From IMG/VR virus record IMGVR_UViG_3300043395_001986, positions 109,308 to 173,307 of that record: a DNA stretch of 64,000 nt. The stretch is one strand, 5' to 3'. The notes beneath the pieces were generated by a model that saw nothing but the letters and a program-made list of their open reading frames with translations, did no database searches and had not been told where the DNA came from. The DNA comes from a virus. Numbering within the stretch: the first letter of the stretch is position 1; every line of letters starts with the position of its first letter. Below, in pieces: positions 8,544-18,300 of the stretch. The translations under genes and the position numbers were made by a program.

Positions 8544-10205
8544 ATGCCAAAAACAAATTTAAGTTTAGGAAACTTATTCAGAGCAACAAAAGGAACAGCA
8601 CGTTCAACCGAAACTTCATCACTTAATAATAATAATGGTGGAGGTAGTACACAAGTATCACTATCTGATTTTGCAGTAGATTCTGTTACCCACAATCACG
8701 TATTTACTTATGTTGTAGAAGGAACATCAGAAACATTTACAACAACATTTGGTAGTGCAGGAACAAGACATAGTTCGAGAGTAGCAGGTGTATCACAAAA
8801 TTACACTGTCACAACAAGTGATGCAGCTCAATTCACTATTACGGCAACACCACCAAACTTTTCAATCAATGCACAATCAGTAACATCTGGTGCATATGCA
8901 GGGCAGAGTGCGGGATGTACAATTAGTGCAACTTATGCAGATGGATTTAATACATCAGCAACGGGATATAATGTAGCATCTACAAAAACAATATATTCAG
9001 TAGATACATACAATTCAATCAATGATGTTTATTGTGTAAGCACAGATACGCAAATTCAATTAGCAGATGGTTCATTAGTGGATGCAGGCGATGTGTATGT
9101 TGGAGATAAATTATTAGCATATGTACCTACAACTTTACCAGATGAGAGTGATTCATTTAATCCATGGATTTGGTGGAATGAAAATCAATTAGCAGGTAAT
9201 ACGCAAGAAGTTGTTGTTAGAAATGTATTTTTTAATTTTGTAGATAAATTCTATAATATAAATGATGGTTTATTAAAAGTTACAGAAACTCACCCTACAT
9301 TATGTTTGGATGAACCATCTGGTGTTTATAAGTTTAAGCAGGCAATGGATATTAGAGTTGGTGATAAACTTGTAAAATATAATAAAGATACAAACCAAAT
9401 AGAAGAAATAGTTGTAACATCAAACGCATTAGTATTAAGTTCAATAGAAGTTGTTACAATAGATGTTGAGCAAGCTGACGTTTATTTAGCAAATGGGTTT
9501 ATTTCACATAATAAAGGTTCAAACTCAATTATTCCTATTCCAAACGCAAACTTAAGAATGTATTTGCATCCACAATACTCACAATCAGTTGAAGTAAATA
9601 CAACAGACTGGTCAGACCTTTCTGGATTTAAAACAGGATTTAGACAAATTGCAACACCTACTAGAAATACAACCCCATACTATACTTGGACGTTGAATGG
9701 TAGTTCACAATATTTTTTCAAACCAGCAAATGGTTCAGCAGATGCATTAAGTACAGGTGCAACTGAATTTAATCAATCCGCATTTACATTGATTATGTGG
9801 ATTAAAACTCCTGCTACATTAGGTACTGCAACTTTATTTAGTAAAACAAATGGTTCTTCTAAAGATTATGAATTAGCAATGACTTCAACTGCTTTACAAT
9901 TGAATTCAAGTGTATTCGGAAATGTATCAGTAACACATGGTTTAAGTACATCTACATATAATATGTTGGCAGTAACATTAAGTGGCACAACAACTAAATT
10001 TTATAAAAACGGAACACAGGTAGGAACTGACCAAACAACAACGGCGGGTACTGCAAATAATTCATATCCTTTATATATAGGTGGAGGAGTTGGTACTTAC
10101 TTTAATGGTGAAATTGGTGAAGTAATATTCTATGGTGGAAGTGCATTAACAGCACAAAACATATCAGATATTTACGCTAATACCAAAGGAAGTTATGGTT
10201 TGTAA
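8544..10205 (+). CDS. Structural protein with an intein-like Hint domain and LamG-like C-terminus
   Basis: In this 553-residue protein, residues 1-163 are a Thr/Ser-rich N-part. Residues 164-323 look like a minimal intein/Hint domain: C164-VSTDTQIQLADGSLV (block A), T247-E-T-H250 (block B), and VYLANGFISHN ending at H322-N323 (blocks F/G). The residue after the Asn is K324, not Cys/Ser/Thr, so standard splicing is not expected; this is closer to bacterial intein-like (BIL) domains. No homing endonuclease fits within 160 residues. Residues ~340-553 resemble a LamG/concanavalin-type lectin fold (FTLIMWIKTP, FYKNGTQVG, YIGGG, GEIGEVIFY). The start has the SD AAAGGAG. I infer a virion surface protein that matures by self-cleavage. 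Confidence 0.75.
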   Translation: MPKTNLSLGNLFRATKGTARSTETSSLNNNNGGGSTQVSLSDFAVDSVTHNHVFTYVVEGTSETFTTTFGSAGTRHSSRVAGVSQNYTVTTSDAAQFTITATPPNFSINAQSVTSGAYAGQSAGCTISATYADGFNTSATGYNVASTKTIYSVDTYNSINDVYCVSTDTQIQLADGSLVDAGDVYVGDKLLAYVPTTLPDESDSFNPWIWWNENQLAGNTQEVVVRNVFFNFVDKFYNINDGLLKVTETHPTLCLDEPSGVYKFKQAMDIRVGDKLVKYNKDTNQIEEIVVTSNALVLSSIEVVTIDVEQADVYLANGFISHNKGSNSIIPIPNANLRMYLHPQYSQSVEVNTTDWSDLSGFKTGFRQIATPTRNTTPYYTWTLNGSSQYFFKPANGSADALSTGATEFNQSAFTLIMWIKTPATLGTATLFSKTNGSSKDYELAMTSTALQLNSSVFGNVSVTHGLSTSTYNMLAVTLSGTTTKFYKNGTQVGTDQTTTAGTANNSYPLYIGGGVGTYFNGEIGEVIFYGGSALTAQNISDIYANTKGSYGL

Positions 10206-10216
10206 TAATTTTTATA

Positions 10217-10224
10217 TATTTATA
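10217..10224 (+). promoter_or_regulatory. Late-type promoter box TATTTATA
   Basis: The box is embedded in TATATATTTATATATACAAA and ends 18 bases before the ATG at 10243. The same extended sequence recurs before 13451 and 23397. Confidence 0.6.
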
Positions 10225-10242
10225 TATACAAAAATATAAACT

Positions 10243-10491
10243 ATGAAAATAAGAGAAGAATTGTTACAACAAGTTAAACAGATTAGAACATCTGCAATTC
10301 AAATCACAACTACATTAGGTGATTTAGTAATTGATGAAAATAATATCAAGTTACAAAAAGAAGAGTTATTAAAAAACTATTCTCAATTAATTGTAAGTGA
10401 AAAAAATTTAATAGATACAATTAATAAAGAATATGGAGAAGGTAATTTAGATTTGGCAACCGGAGAGTTCACACCAACTGAACAAAAATAA
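10243..10491 (+). CDS. Small coiled-coil protein, unknown function
   Basis: The 82-residue product is strongly helical, with heptad-like spacing (LLQQVKQIRTSAIQI, LQKEELLKNYSQLI) and no membrane segment. It sits between the Hint-domain protein and the tail sheath, with its own TATTTATA box. That placement suggests a late structural or assembly role, perhaps a chaperone or a small virion component. I do not recognise a family. Confidence 0.6.
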   Translation: MKIREELLQQVKQIRTSAIQITTTLGDLVIDENNIKLQKEELLKNYSQLIVSEKNLIDTINKEYGEGNLDLATGEFTPTEQK

Positions 10492-10524
10492 AAAAACAAA
10501 GATACTTTTCAAACTAAATACATA

Positions 10525-10532
10525 TATTTATA
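10525..10532 (+). promoter_or_regulatory. Late-type promoter box TATTTATA
   Basis: The box lies 39 bases before the tail sheath ATG, which also has a clear SD (AAGGAG, 10560-10565). Confidence 0.5.
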
Positions 10533-10571
10533 TGAAGAGTATTTCTATATAAAACATTTAAGGAGAAAACA

Positions 10572-12830
10572 ATGGCAGAAAAAATAGTATCACCAGGCGT
10601 ATTTACGAGAGAAAATGACCTTTCGTTTTTAGCACAAGGAGTATCAAACATCGGAGCGGCAATCGTAGGGCCTTTCAAACAAGGACCTGCATTCAAACCA
10701 ACCATCGTAACATCACAATCTGAATTAGCAGATATTTTTGGTGTTGCAGATGGCACTTATTATACCCCGTTAGCAGCTCAAAATTATTTGAGAGAAGCAG
10801 GTAGTGTAACAATTTGTAGAGTAGCAGGTTTAGGTGGTTATACCGATCCTGGAGCAGTAATTTTAAAAGCAACAACAGCCGGAGAATCTGCATCAGTAGG
10901 TATCTTATTCAATACAATTGATGGTATCACAGGCTCAGCATTTACTTCATTTGGAAATGGTAATTTCACAATAAATGGAATATCATCTTCAGTTGTAGCA
11001 GCAAGTACAGCATCAATTGATGATGTTTTTGGTACATCTCCGTTAGGTGAAAAAGGTGCATATACAATTGGATTATTCGAAAATCACGGATTAACAATAG
11101 ATGGTACAACTACATTAACAGCAGTTAGTGCATCTCAAAATTTTGCATTTGATGCAACTTACGCATCAACACCTTGGGTTAAATCACAAGAAATTGGTGG
11201 TGAAAGATTTGATTTATTTAGAATACATACATTATCAGATGGTGATGTTGAGAATACAAGATTCAAAGTAACTATTTCTCAAATTAAGAGAGCAGGTTCA
11301 ATCGTAGGTTCTGATTATGGTTCTTTCTCATTGCAAGTTAGAAAATTCAACGATACAGATAAGAAAAGATTTATATTAGAGCAATACAACGGATTAACAT
11401 TAGACCCAGATTCTCCAAATTATATAGCAAGAGTAATTGGTGATATTTACAATACAATTGATACCGAAGGTATTAGTGGTAAAGTATCTGAAAATGGTGT
11501 TTGGAAAAACAAATCTAAATACATTAGAGTAGAAGTTAAAGATGGTAGTTTATATCCTGCAGCAGCAGTTCCATTTGGACATGGAGCATATACATTACCT
11601 GTATCAGTAAGTGCAGCAATAGGTAATATCATACCAAAAGTAACTTATTCAACAGCATCATTGAGTTCTTCTGTATATACTAGTGGTATTGATTTAGAAG
11701 GAAACACAGATAATAAGATTTATTTAAGAGCTATACCAGCAAATGCGGGTATTGGTGCAAATGAAGTATTTGGATTAGATACAAATGTTGGATTGGAGCT
11801 ATCAGTAGCAAATGATAATCCAACTCAAATTTCATATAGAAGTTTTACTATTGCATTCCAAGGTGGATTTGATGGTTTTGATGTTAGATTATCTAAAGCA
11901 AAATCAGATGATAACGATAATAGTGCATGGTTAACCGGTAATGTAGGTGGTATGTTATGTGCAGCATCTACACAAAGTGGTTCAATAGCATATTCTTTAT
12001 GTTTTAACGCATTATCTAATAAAGATGAATATGATATTAATCTATTAGTAACTCCTGGTATTGTGAGAAGTTTACATCCATCAGTAGTAACAGCAGCATT
12101 AGATATGATTGAAGCTAGAGAAGATGCATTCTATGTATTCGATGCAGTTGACCATAGTGGTGATATTTTAAGTGTAGTAGAGCAAGCAGAGGCAGTAGAT
12201 TCAAACTACGCAGGTACTTATTATCCTTGGGTTAAAACAATTGATAGTAATACTAACAAATTAATAACTATCCCACCATCAGTATTGATTCCAGCTGTTT
12301 ACGCAGCAAACGATAACGCTAAAGCTGAATGGTTTGCACCAGCAGGTTTAAATAGAGGTGGATTAGTAGGAGCAGTTGGTGTAGTTAATAGATTAACACA
12401 CGCAGAAAGAGATACATTATATGAATCAAATGTAAACCCAATCGCTCAATTCCCAGGACAAGGTATTGTAGTATTCGGACAAAAAACATTACAACAATTA
12501 CCATCAGCATTAGATAGAATTAATGTAAGAAGATTGTTAATCAACTTGAAAAAGTTTGTTGCATCTTCAGCTAGATTCTTGGTGTTCGAACAAAACACTG
12601 CTGAATTGAGAGCTAAGTTTTTAAACATTGTAAATCCATATATGGAATCAATCCAACAAAGACAAGGTTTATATACATTTAAAGTAGTAATGGATGAAAG
12701 TAATAATACTCCTGATACAATTGATAGAAATATCTTACAAGGAGCTATCTACTTACAACCAACTAAAACAGCTGAATTCATTGTAATTGATTTCAATGTT
12801 TTACCAACCGGCGCTACTTTTAACGCATAA
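10572..12830 (+). CDS. Contractile tail sheath protein (T4 gp18-like)
   Basis: The 752-residue product begins VSPGVFTRENDLSFLAQGVS, with IGAAIVGPFKQGPAF and NYLREAGSVTICRV following, the typical N-terminal signature of myovirus tail sheath proteins. The C-terminal part (GQKTLQQLPSALDRINVRRL, FVEQNT-type LVFEQNTAELRAKFL, TAEFIVIDFNVLPTGA) matches the conserved sheath C-terminal domain. Sheath subunits stack around the tube and contract to drive it through the host envelope. Its length is close to other T4-like sheaths. It is followed 45 bases later by the tube gene, the expected order. The start is supported by AAGGAG. Confidence 0.95.
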   Translation: MAEKIVSPGVFTRENDLSFLAQGVSNIGAAIVGPFKQGPAFKPTIVTSQSELADIFGVADGTYYTPLAAQNYLREAGSVTICRVAGLGGYTDPGAVILKATTAGESASVGILFNTIDGITGSAFTSFGNGNFTINGISSSVVAASTASIDDVFGTSPLGEKGAYTIGLFENHGLTIDGTTTLTAVSASQNFAFDATYASTPWVKSQEIGGERFDLFRIHTLSDGDVENTRFKVTISQIKRAGSIVGSDYGSFSLQVRKFNDTDKKRFILEQYNGLTLDPDSPNYIARVIGDIYNTIDTEGISGKVSENGVWKNKSKYIRVEVKDGSLYPAAAVPFGHGAYTLPVSVSAAIGNIIPKVTYSTASLSSSVYTSGIDLEGNTDNKIYLRAIPANAGIGANEVFGLDTNVGLELSVANDNPTQISYRSFTIAFQGGFDGFDVRLSKAKSDDNDNSAWLTGNVGGMLCAASTQSGSIAYSLCFNALSNKDEYDINLLVTPGIVRSLHPSVVTAALDMIEAREDAFYVFDAVDHSGDILSVVEQAEAVDSNYAGTYYPWVKTIDSNTNKLITIPPSVLIPAVYAANDNAKAEWFAPAGLNRGGLVGAVGVVNRLTHAERDTLYESNVNPIAQFPGQGIVVFGQKTLQQLPSALDRINVRRLLINLKKFVASSARFLVFEQNTAELRAKFLNIVNPYMESIQQRQGLYTFKVVMDESNNTPDTIDRNILQGAIYLQPTKTAEFIVIDFNVLPTGATFNA

Positions 12831-12875
12831 TTAAAAAAAGAGATACTTATATACAACGATTAAAGGATAAAAAAT

Positions 12876-13364
12876 ATGGCAGAAGTTCTAACATTTGATA
12901 AAATATTCTATACTAACTTTGAACCAAAGTTAAAGAACAGATTTATTATGGAGATTGATGATATTCCATCTTTCATAATTAAAGCAGCTCAAAGACCGAC
13001 AGTTGAATCAGAGGATGTAGAATTACACCACATCAACTTAATTAGAAAGATTAAGGGAAAAACAAAGTGGAATGATATTACAATTAAGTTGTACGACCCA
13101 ATTGTACCATCTGGAGCACAGGCGGCTATGGAATGGATTCGTACTTCACATGAATCTGTAACTGGTAGAGATGGATATGCAGACTTCTACAAAAGAACAC
13201 TAACTTTCAAAACTATTGGACCAGTAGGTGATGTAGTTGAGCAATGGAAATTAGTTGGAGCGTATATTAAAACTGCAAACTTCGGTGATATGGATTGGTC
13301 AGAACAAGACCCAATGGAAATCGAATTAACAATCAGATATGATTACGCAATTTTAGAATTCTAA
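12876..13364 (+). CDS. Tail tube protein (T4 gp19-like)
   Basis: This 162-residue protein has the conserved features of T4 gp19-type tube proteins: NRFIMEIDDIPSFIIKAAQRP near residue 20, KWNDITIKLYDPI in the middle and a C-terminal MEIELTIRYDYAIL. Rings of this protein form the inner tube through which DNA passes. It follows the sheath and is closed by a strong terminator at 13388-13414. The start has AAAGGA ten bases upstream. No sign of truncation is visible. Confidence 0.93.
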   Translation: MAEVLTFDKIFYTNFEPKLKNRFIMEIDDIPSFIIKAAQRPTVESEDVELHHINLIRKIKGKTKWNDITIKLYDPIVPSGAQAAMEWIRTSHESVTGRDGYADFYKRTLTFKTIGPVGDVVEQWKLVGAYIKTANFGDMDWSEQDPMEIELTIRYDYAILEF

Positions 13365-13387
13365 TAAGAACTAAACATAAAAAAAAA

Positions 13388-13414
13388 GGGGTACAAAAAT
13401 TGTATCCCTTTTTT
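13388..13414 (+). terminator. Rho-independent terminator after the tail tube gene
   Basis: A 9-bp stem (GGGGTACAA with TTGTATCCC, one G-U pair) with a three-base loop is followed by six T. It ends the sheath-tube unit. Confidence 0.9.
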
Positions 13415-13424
13415 ATTTTTCTTA

Positions 13425-13432
13425 TATTTATA
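13425..13432 (+). promoter_or_regulatory. Late-type promoter box TATTTATA
   Basis: The box lies between the tube terminator and the ATG at 13451, ending 18 bases before it. Because a terminator precedes it, a new transcript must start about here, which makes this one of the best-supported late boxes. Confidence 0.65.
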
Positions 13433-13450
13433 TATACAAATATATAGGTT

Positions 13451-14041
13451 ATGACATCAAAAGAATTTGTTATTTGGTTAAGAGGATTTACCGAAGGAGT
13501 ACATGAATTTAATGTAACTCCAAAACAATGGGATTATTTAAAAGAAAAATTGGCAGAAGTTAGTGATGAACCAAAGATAGGAACTCCAATTGGGATAGGT
13601 GGATGGGGAACACCAAATGGTTCACCACATATTACACCACCACAACCAATAGACCCATACAATCCATATAAAATAACTTGTACACCAGGAACAACATCAC
13701 CTGGATTTCAAGTTACAACAACACCTGGTACTACCGGATTTATTACAATTGCCAATCCAAACATAGCATCATTTGGTACAGGTAGTACGGGCATTTTAAA
13801 TACATATAATCCATCATCAACCACATATGGATATCCAAGCGGTTCTGCATGGAGTTATACAAACGCAACACAACCATATAGTACATATGATGATGATAGT
13901 GTTAACCCAAATAAAAAAATAACACCCTGTGTTGGGCATGAATTGGAATCACAGAAAGAAGAAAAAAGAATTAGTAAAAAAAGAAAAGCCAAATCAGTAA
14001 AAGAATGGGAAGAAGAAATTGATTTAGGTGGGGCAGAATAA
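13451..14041 (+). CDS. Unknown protein with conserved N-terminus and Pro/Thr/Gly-rich middle
   Basis: The 196-residue product starts TSKEFVIWLRGFTEGVHEF followed by VTPKQWDYLKEKL, a compact helical segment that I associate with small unnamed phage proteins. Residues ~50-160 are low-complexity (Pro, Thr, Gly, Tyr), and the C-terminus is highly basic and charged (EEKRISKKRKAKSVKEW). It is the first gene of the transcript from the late box at 13425 and precedes the gp26-like gene by 37 bases. A baseplate or tail assembly role is suggested only by position. Confidence 0.6.
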   Translation: MTSKEFVIWLRGFTEGVHEFNVTPKQWDYLKEKLAEVSDEPKIGTPIGIGGWGTPNGSPHITPPQPIDPYNPYKITCTPGTTSPGFQVTTTPGTTGFITIANPNIASFGTGSTGILNTYNPSSTTYGYPSGSAWSYTNATQPYSTYDDDSVNPNKKITPCVGHELESQKEEKRISKKRKAKSVKEWEEEIDLGGAE

Positions 14042-14078
14042 AAAATTTAAAAAACAAATAGTTATATAAAAAGTTATT

Positions 14079-14906
14079 ATGGAAGAAAACATTCAAATAG
14101 GAAGAGGTTCGGTTATACCAACACAGACAGTACAACCAACCGAAACAACACAAAAGAAATATGATTTCCCTACGGAAGTTATATCATTGCCATCAGAAGG
14201 TAAAGCATATCCTGAAGGACACCCATTATCAAATGGGACAGTTGAAATCAAATTGATGACAGCAAGAGAAGAAGATATCCTTTCTTCACAAAACCTTATT
14301 AAAAAGGGTATTGTATTAGAAAAATTATTTGAATCAGTTATGATTGACCCTAAATTAGCAGATGAAATGTTAGTAGGTGATAAGAATGCTGTATTAATAG
14401 TTTCTCGTATGTTAGCATATGGACCAGAATATGTTGTAGAGATGACAGACCCTTATAGTGGATTAAAACAAAAACAATCAATAGACCTTTCAGAATTAAA
14501 ACCAAAAGAAATTGATTACTCTCAATTAAATCCACAAAATAGATATACATTTACAACACCATCTGGTAGAGTAATTGAGTTTAAATTATTAACTCATAAA
14601 GATGAAAAAGATATTACTGCGGAAATTCAAGCAATGCAGAGACTAACCAAATCAGAAACATCTTTAGATTTAACAACTCGTTTAAAGAAAATGATTACTG
14701 GTATAGATGGTAACACAGATAGAGGTACAATCAATAGATATGTAGACACTCAAATGTTAGCTAGAGATACAAAAGCGTTTAGAGATAATTTAAGAAAAAT
14801 TTCTCCAGATTTAGATTTGAAATTTAACTTTGTATCAGAATCAACGGGTGAAGTGGAGGCACTTGATATACCTTTTGGGGTTGACTTTTTTTACCCTACC
14901 GAGTGA
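14079..14906 (+). CDS. Baseplate protein, T4 gp26-like
   Basis: The 275-residue protein contains ISLPSEGKAYPEGHPLSNG followed by EIKLMTAREEDILSSQNLIKKG, the hallmark of the T4 gp26-type baseplate family (LPS-G--YP, then MTA-EED-L). In T4, gp26 belongs to the central hub. This protein is somewhat longer than T4 gp26 because of an N-terminal Thr/Gln-rich extension. A second reading frame begins inside its last 26 bases, a pairing seen in this part of T4-like genomes. It is likely late-expressed from the box at 13425. Confidence 0.75.
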   Translation: MEENIQIGRGSVIPTQTVQPTETTQKKYDFPTEVISLPSEGKAYPEGHPLSNGTVEIKLMTAREEDILSSQNLIKKGIVLEKLFESVMIDPKLADEMLVGDKNAVLIVSRMLAYGPEYVVEMTDPYSGLKQKQSIDLSELKPKEIDYSQLNPQNRYTFTTPSGRVIEFKLLTHKDEKDITAEIQAMQRLTKSETSLDLTTRLKKMITGIDGNTDRGTINRYVDTQMLARDTKAFRDNLRKISPDLDLKFNFVSESTGEVEALDIPFGVDFFYPTE

Positions 14907-15093
14907 TTATAGTAAAACATTACACGAAGAAATATTCTTTTTGGTATTTCAAGGAGGTGGCGGATTTACTCATTCAGATATATACAATATGCCGGTTAAG
15001 ATTAGAAGGTTTTATGCACACATTCTAATTGATATTAAGAAAAAAGAATTGGAAGAACAAAAGAAAGCAGAAAGTAAAGTTAGGAAAAGATAA
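14881..15093 (+). CDS. Small baseplate/tail protein overlapping the gp26-like gene
   Basis: The conserved-looking part is HEEIFFLVFQGGGGFTHSD then IYNMPVKIRRFYAHIL, with a charged C-terminal helix. I chose the TTG at 14881 as start because sequence upstream of it in this frame (an ATG at 14830) lies wholly inside the gp26-like gene and looks like out-of-frame sequence. The overlap with the gp26-like gene is 26 bases, in the +1 frame, close to a run of seven T (14885-14891). The alternative is a +1 frameshift product of the upstream gene. Position and size suggest a baseplate hub assembly factor, but the function is unproven. Confidence 0.6.
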   Translation: MTFFTLPSDYSKTLHEEIFFLVFQGGGGFTHSDIYNMPVKIRRFYAHILIDIKKKELEEQKKAESKVRKR

Positions 15094-15110
15094 GTCCTAA
15101 CTTTTCTTTT
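15078..15110 (+). terminator. Terminator overlapping the stop codon of the small baseplate gene
   Basis: AGTTAGGA (15078-15085) pairs with TCCTAACT (15095-15102) and is followed by TTCTTTTT. The stop codon TAA lies in the loop. Confidence 0.7.
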
Positions 15111-15143
15111 TATATGATATTTATTAAGAGTAAAAGACTTATT

Positions 15144-15356
15144 ATGGCAAAAATAGTAATTAGAGAAAATTTTATTGATGATTTAATCGGAAAGTTTTAT
15201 CAGTCATTAGTTGATAATACAGAAAAAAGATACATTGATAGAATCAAAAAAGATGACCCGGAGCTTGCAAAATTATTTGATAAGCAAGCGGAAGCTCATA
15301 AAAAAACACAGGACGCTTTTAGAAAAGCAATAGAAAGAGCATCTGGTAAAAGATAA
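15144..15356 (+). CDS. Small helical protein before the tape measure gene
   Basis: The 70-residue product, MAKIVIRENFIDDLIGKFYQ onward, is helical and highly charged. The ATG at 15144 is preferred over one at 15114 because the latter overlaps the terminator region and the intervening residues are not conserved-looking. A near-match to the late box (TATTTATT, 15118-15125) ends 18 bases upstream of 15144, which also supports this start. It lies 14 bases before the tape measure gene. Tail assembly is a guess from position only. Confidence 0.6.
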   Translation: MAKIVIRENFIDDLIGKFYQSLVDNTEKRYIDRIKKDDPELAKLFDKQAEAHKKTQDAFRKAIERASGKR

Positions 15357-15370
15357 ACAATTTATTTTAA

Positions 15371-18300
15371 ATGGCTACATCCGTTTCAGCAGACCAAGCT
15401 AAATTAAATGATTTAGAAAAAGAATATAAACAACTTTTGGAGAAAAGAAAAGGTCTTCAAAAGGAGTTGAATGCCCTGGATAAAGATAATATAGATAAAA
15501 GAAAAACAATAATTGGTCAGATTAAAGAAATAAACCAATTAATGTATCTTTCTAAAACGTGGCAAGATGAAACTAATGCATCTATAATAAGAGGTGCAGA
15601 TGGATTTAGGTCTATTGCCGATACAATGGAAGCAGTTAAAAATTCAGCAGGAGAAAGTCATGTTGAATTTAGAGGATTAGGAGAAGGATTAAAAGAAAGT
15701 TCTTCATTTATACAAAAAATAGGATTACAACTACAAGAAGCACCAACATCATTGGCTCAAATGAGAGCAATGAGCGAAAACTCTTGGATACCGGAATCCG
15801 CAAAAGCTAGATTAGAAGATGCATTAAACATCCAAGGTCAAATGATGGAATTGCAATCGCAAATGGCCGGAATGAGTGCAGAAGATGGGGATAAGTTTAA
15901 AGAAAAATTATCACTATATACTGCATTAGAAACTAAATTAGCAGAATCATTAACACAATATCAGGGAGAATCTAAAATAGCAGCTTCTATTTTAACTGCT
16001 ATGATGAATCAAAACGAAGAATTAAATAAAAGATTGCCTATTTTAAAATTAAATCAAGCTCTTACAAAAGACCAAAAAGAAGAATTAGAAGAACAATTAG
16101 AAATTTTTAAAAAAATTAAAAATGGATTATTGGCGTTAAATGGTATTGTAAAAACAATGTTTGGAAGTATTACTGGTTTTATTGGAGTTGGTTTAATTGC
16201 ATTAGGAAAGATGTGGCATAAATTCCACGAAATATCAGAAGAGATTGGTGTAGGTATGATGGGTATGATGAAATTTAAAACCCAATTAATGTTGACAGGT
16301 GCGATATTTGGAGAAAAGGGAGCAGCGGCGGCAAAAGAATTAGCTAAACAGATGGGTAATGTTGACCAGGTTGGGTTTATGGCTTCATTGAAAGCAGGTT
16401 ATTTGGCAAACCATTTGGGAATATCGGGTCAAGAAGCAGCAACTTTATCAATGCAGTTTGGTAAAATGCAAGGAGAGAGTGTACTTGTAGGACAAAACAC
16501 AGCCTATGCAGCAGCACATTTAGCAGAAGCAAATAATGTAATGCCAAATGCTGTAATGGAAGATTTAGCAAAAAATACAGAAGTATTTGCTAAATTTTCG
16601 GCACATGGTGGATATAATATGATTAAAGCAGCAGTTCAAGCGGCTAAATTAGGTGTTAGTGTTGAAAAGACAGCGGGTATGGCAGAACATTTATTGGATT
16701 TTGAAAACTCAATAAATGAAGAAATGGAAGCAAGTGCAATGCTAGGTAGAGAAGTAAACTTCCAAAGAGCAAGAGAATTAGCATTTCAAAATGATATTGA
16801 AGGTGCAACAAAAGAAATGTTAAGACAAGTTGGTGGTATCAATGAGTTTAATAATATGAACTTATTCCAAAGACAAGCCATAGCAAAAGCAATGGGTGTA
16901 GAGGTAAGTGAATTACAAACAATGTTAGCAAACCAGGAACAAGCACAGACAGTTACTGGAAAATTACACGGAGGATTTACAGCAATAGGTGGTGCAATAC
17001 AGCATTTATTTAATAATAACTTCTCAAAGATATTAGAAGGTATGGGTGCCTGGTTGGTAATGTTTGGACATATTAAAACAATGTGGCCAGGTGTATTTGG
17101 ATGGTTAAAACAATTTGGTTCATTGGCATGGTCAATAGTTACTGGTCCATTTAGATTGTTAAAGGCATTAACAATGGGTGTGTGGAATGCAATTTCAAAT
17201 AGTGCAATGTGGACACGAATATGGACAGGAATAACAACTGCATTGGGGTCGGCATGGGCATTTGTAAAAAATGCAGCATCTGGTATTTGGAATGCTATTA
17301 TGAATAGTACAATAATGACACGAATTTGGGGAGCAGTAACATGGGCAGTTGGTGGAGCGTGGAATTGGATTAAAATGTCAGGTATGTGGATGTTGAATAC
17401 AATGTTCCCAGGAATATTAGCAAAAATGGCAGCGTTAAAAACCGCCACAATTGCACAAACTGCAGCAGAACAAACAAAAAATGCAGCAACAGCAGGTGGA
17501 GCAGCCGTTAGTACCGGTGCAAATGCAGCGGGTACGGCAGCAACGGCGGGAATGTTCTCTAGAATAAACACAGGTGCATTAATAAAAGGCGCATTTGCAA
17601 TATTAATTTTAGCAGGAGCATTATATGTTGCAGCAAAAGGATTTCAGGAGTTTGGAAGTGTTGAATGGGGAGGTGTTGCAAAAGGATTAGTAGGATTAGC
17701 AGGTATAGCTGTAATTGCAATGAGTTTAGGTGGAGCAGCAAGTCAAATGGTTATAGGTGCAGCGGCAATCGCATTATTAGGATTGGCATTGATACCGGCA
17801 GCATACGCATTTTCATTATTAGGTGGAGTTGATGCGGGTTCAATACTTGCATTTGCAGCATCTATTGCTATATTGAGTTTAGTGGTAACTGGATTGGGAG
17901 CATTAATAGCTGGACCTGGTGCACTTGTATTTGGAGCAGGTATATTAGGATTACTTGCTTTGGGTGGTGCAATTGCAGTAATGGCGAGTATATTAAGTGG
18001 AGTTCAGCCTGGCGCATTCCAAGCGGTAACTGATTTTTTAGTTGCAATAGCACCTGCGGCATTAGTAGTTGCGGCATTAGCAGCAGGAATTTTTATGTTA
18101 GGAACTTCTATAATGTTTTTAGCAACTTCATTAATAGCATTAGGAGCAGCAGGAATTTTATCTGCTCCTGGATTATTAGCTTTAATGGCGATATCGGCAA
18201 TAGCAGAAGGATTGGGAATTGATATGGGTGGAATTGTTGGCGGTGGTGGAAAGCAAGGAGAAGACCCTGTCTTATTGGAATTGCAAGGGTTACGCGCAGA

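Noticed and set aside
16786-17571. 261-codon - strand frame within the tape measure gene
   Set aside because: It is opposite a strongly coding, repetitive and hydrophobic region; the alanine/proline-rich composition is what an antisense frame of such DNA gives.
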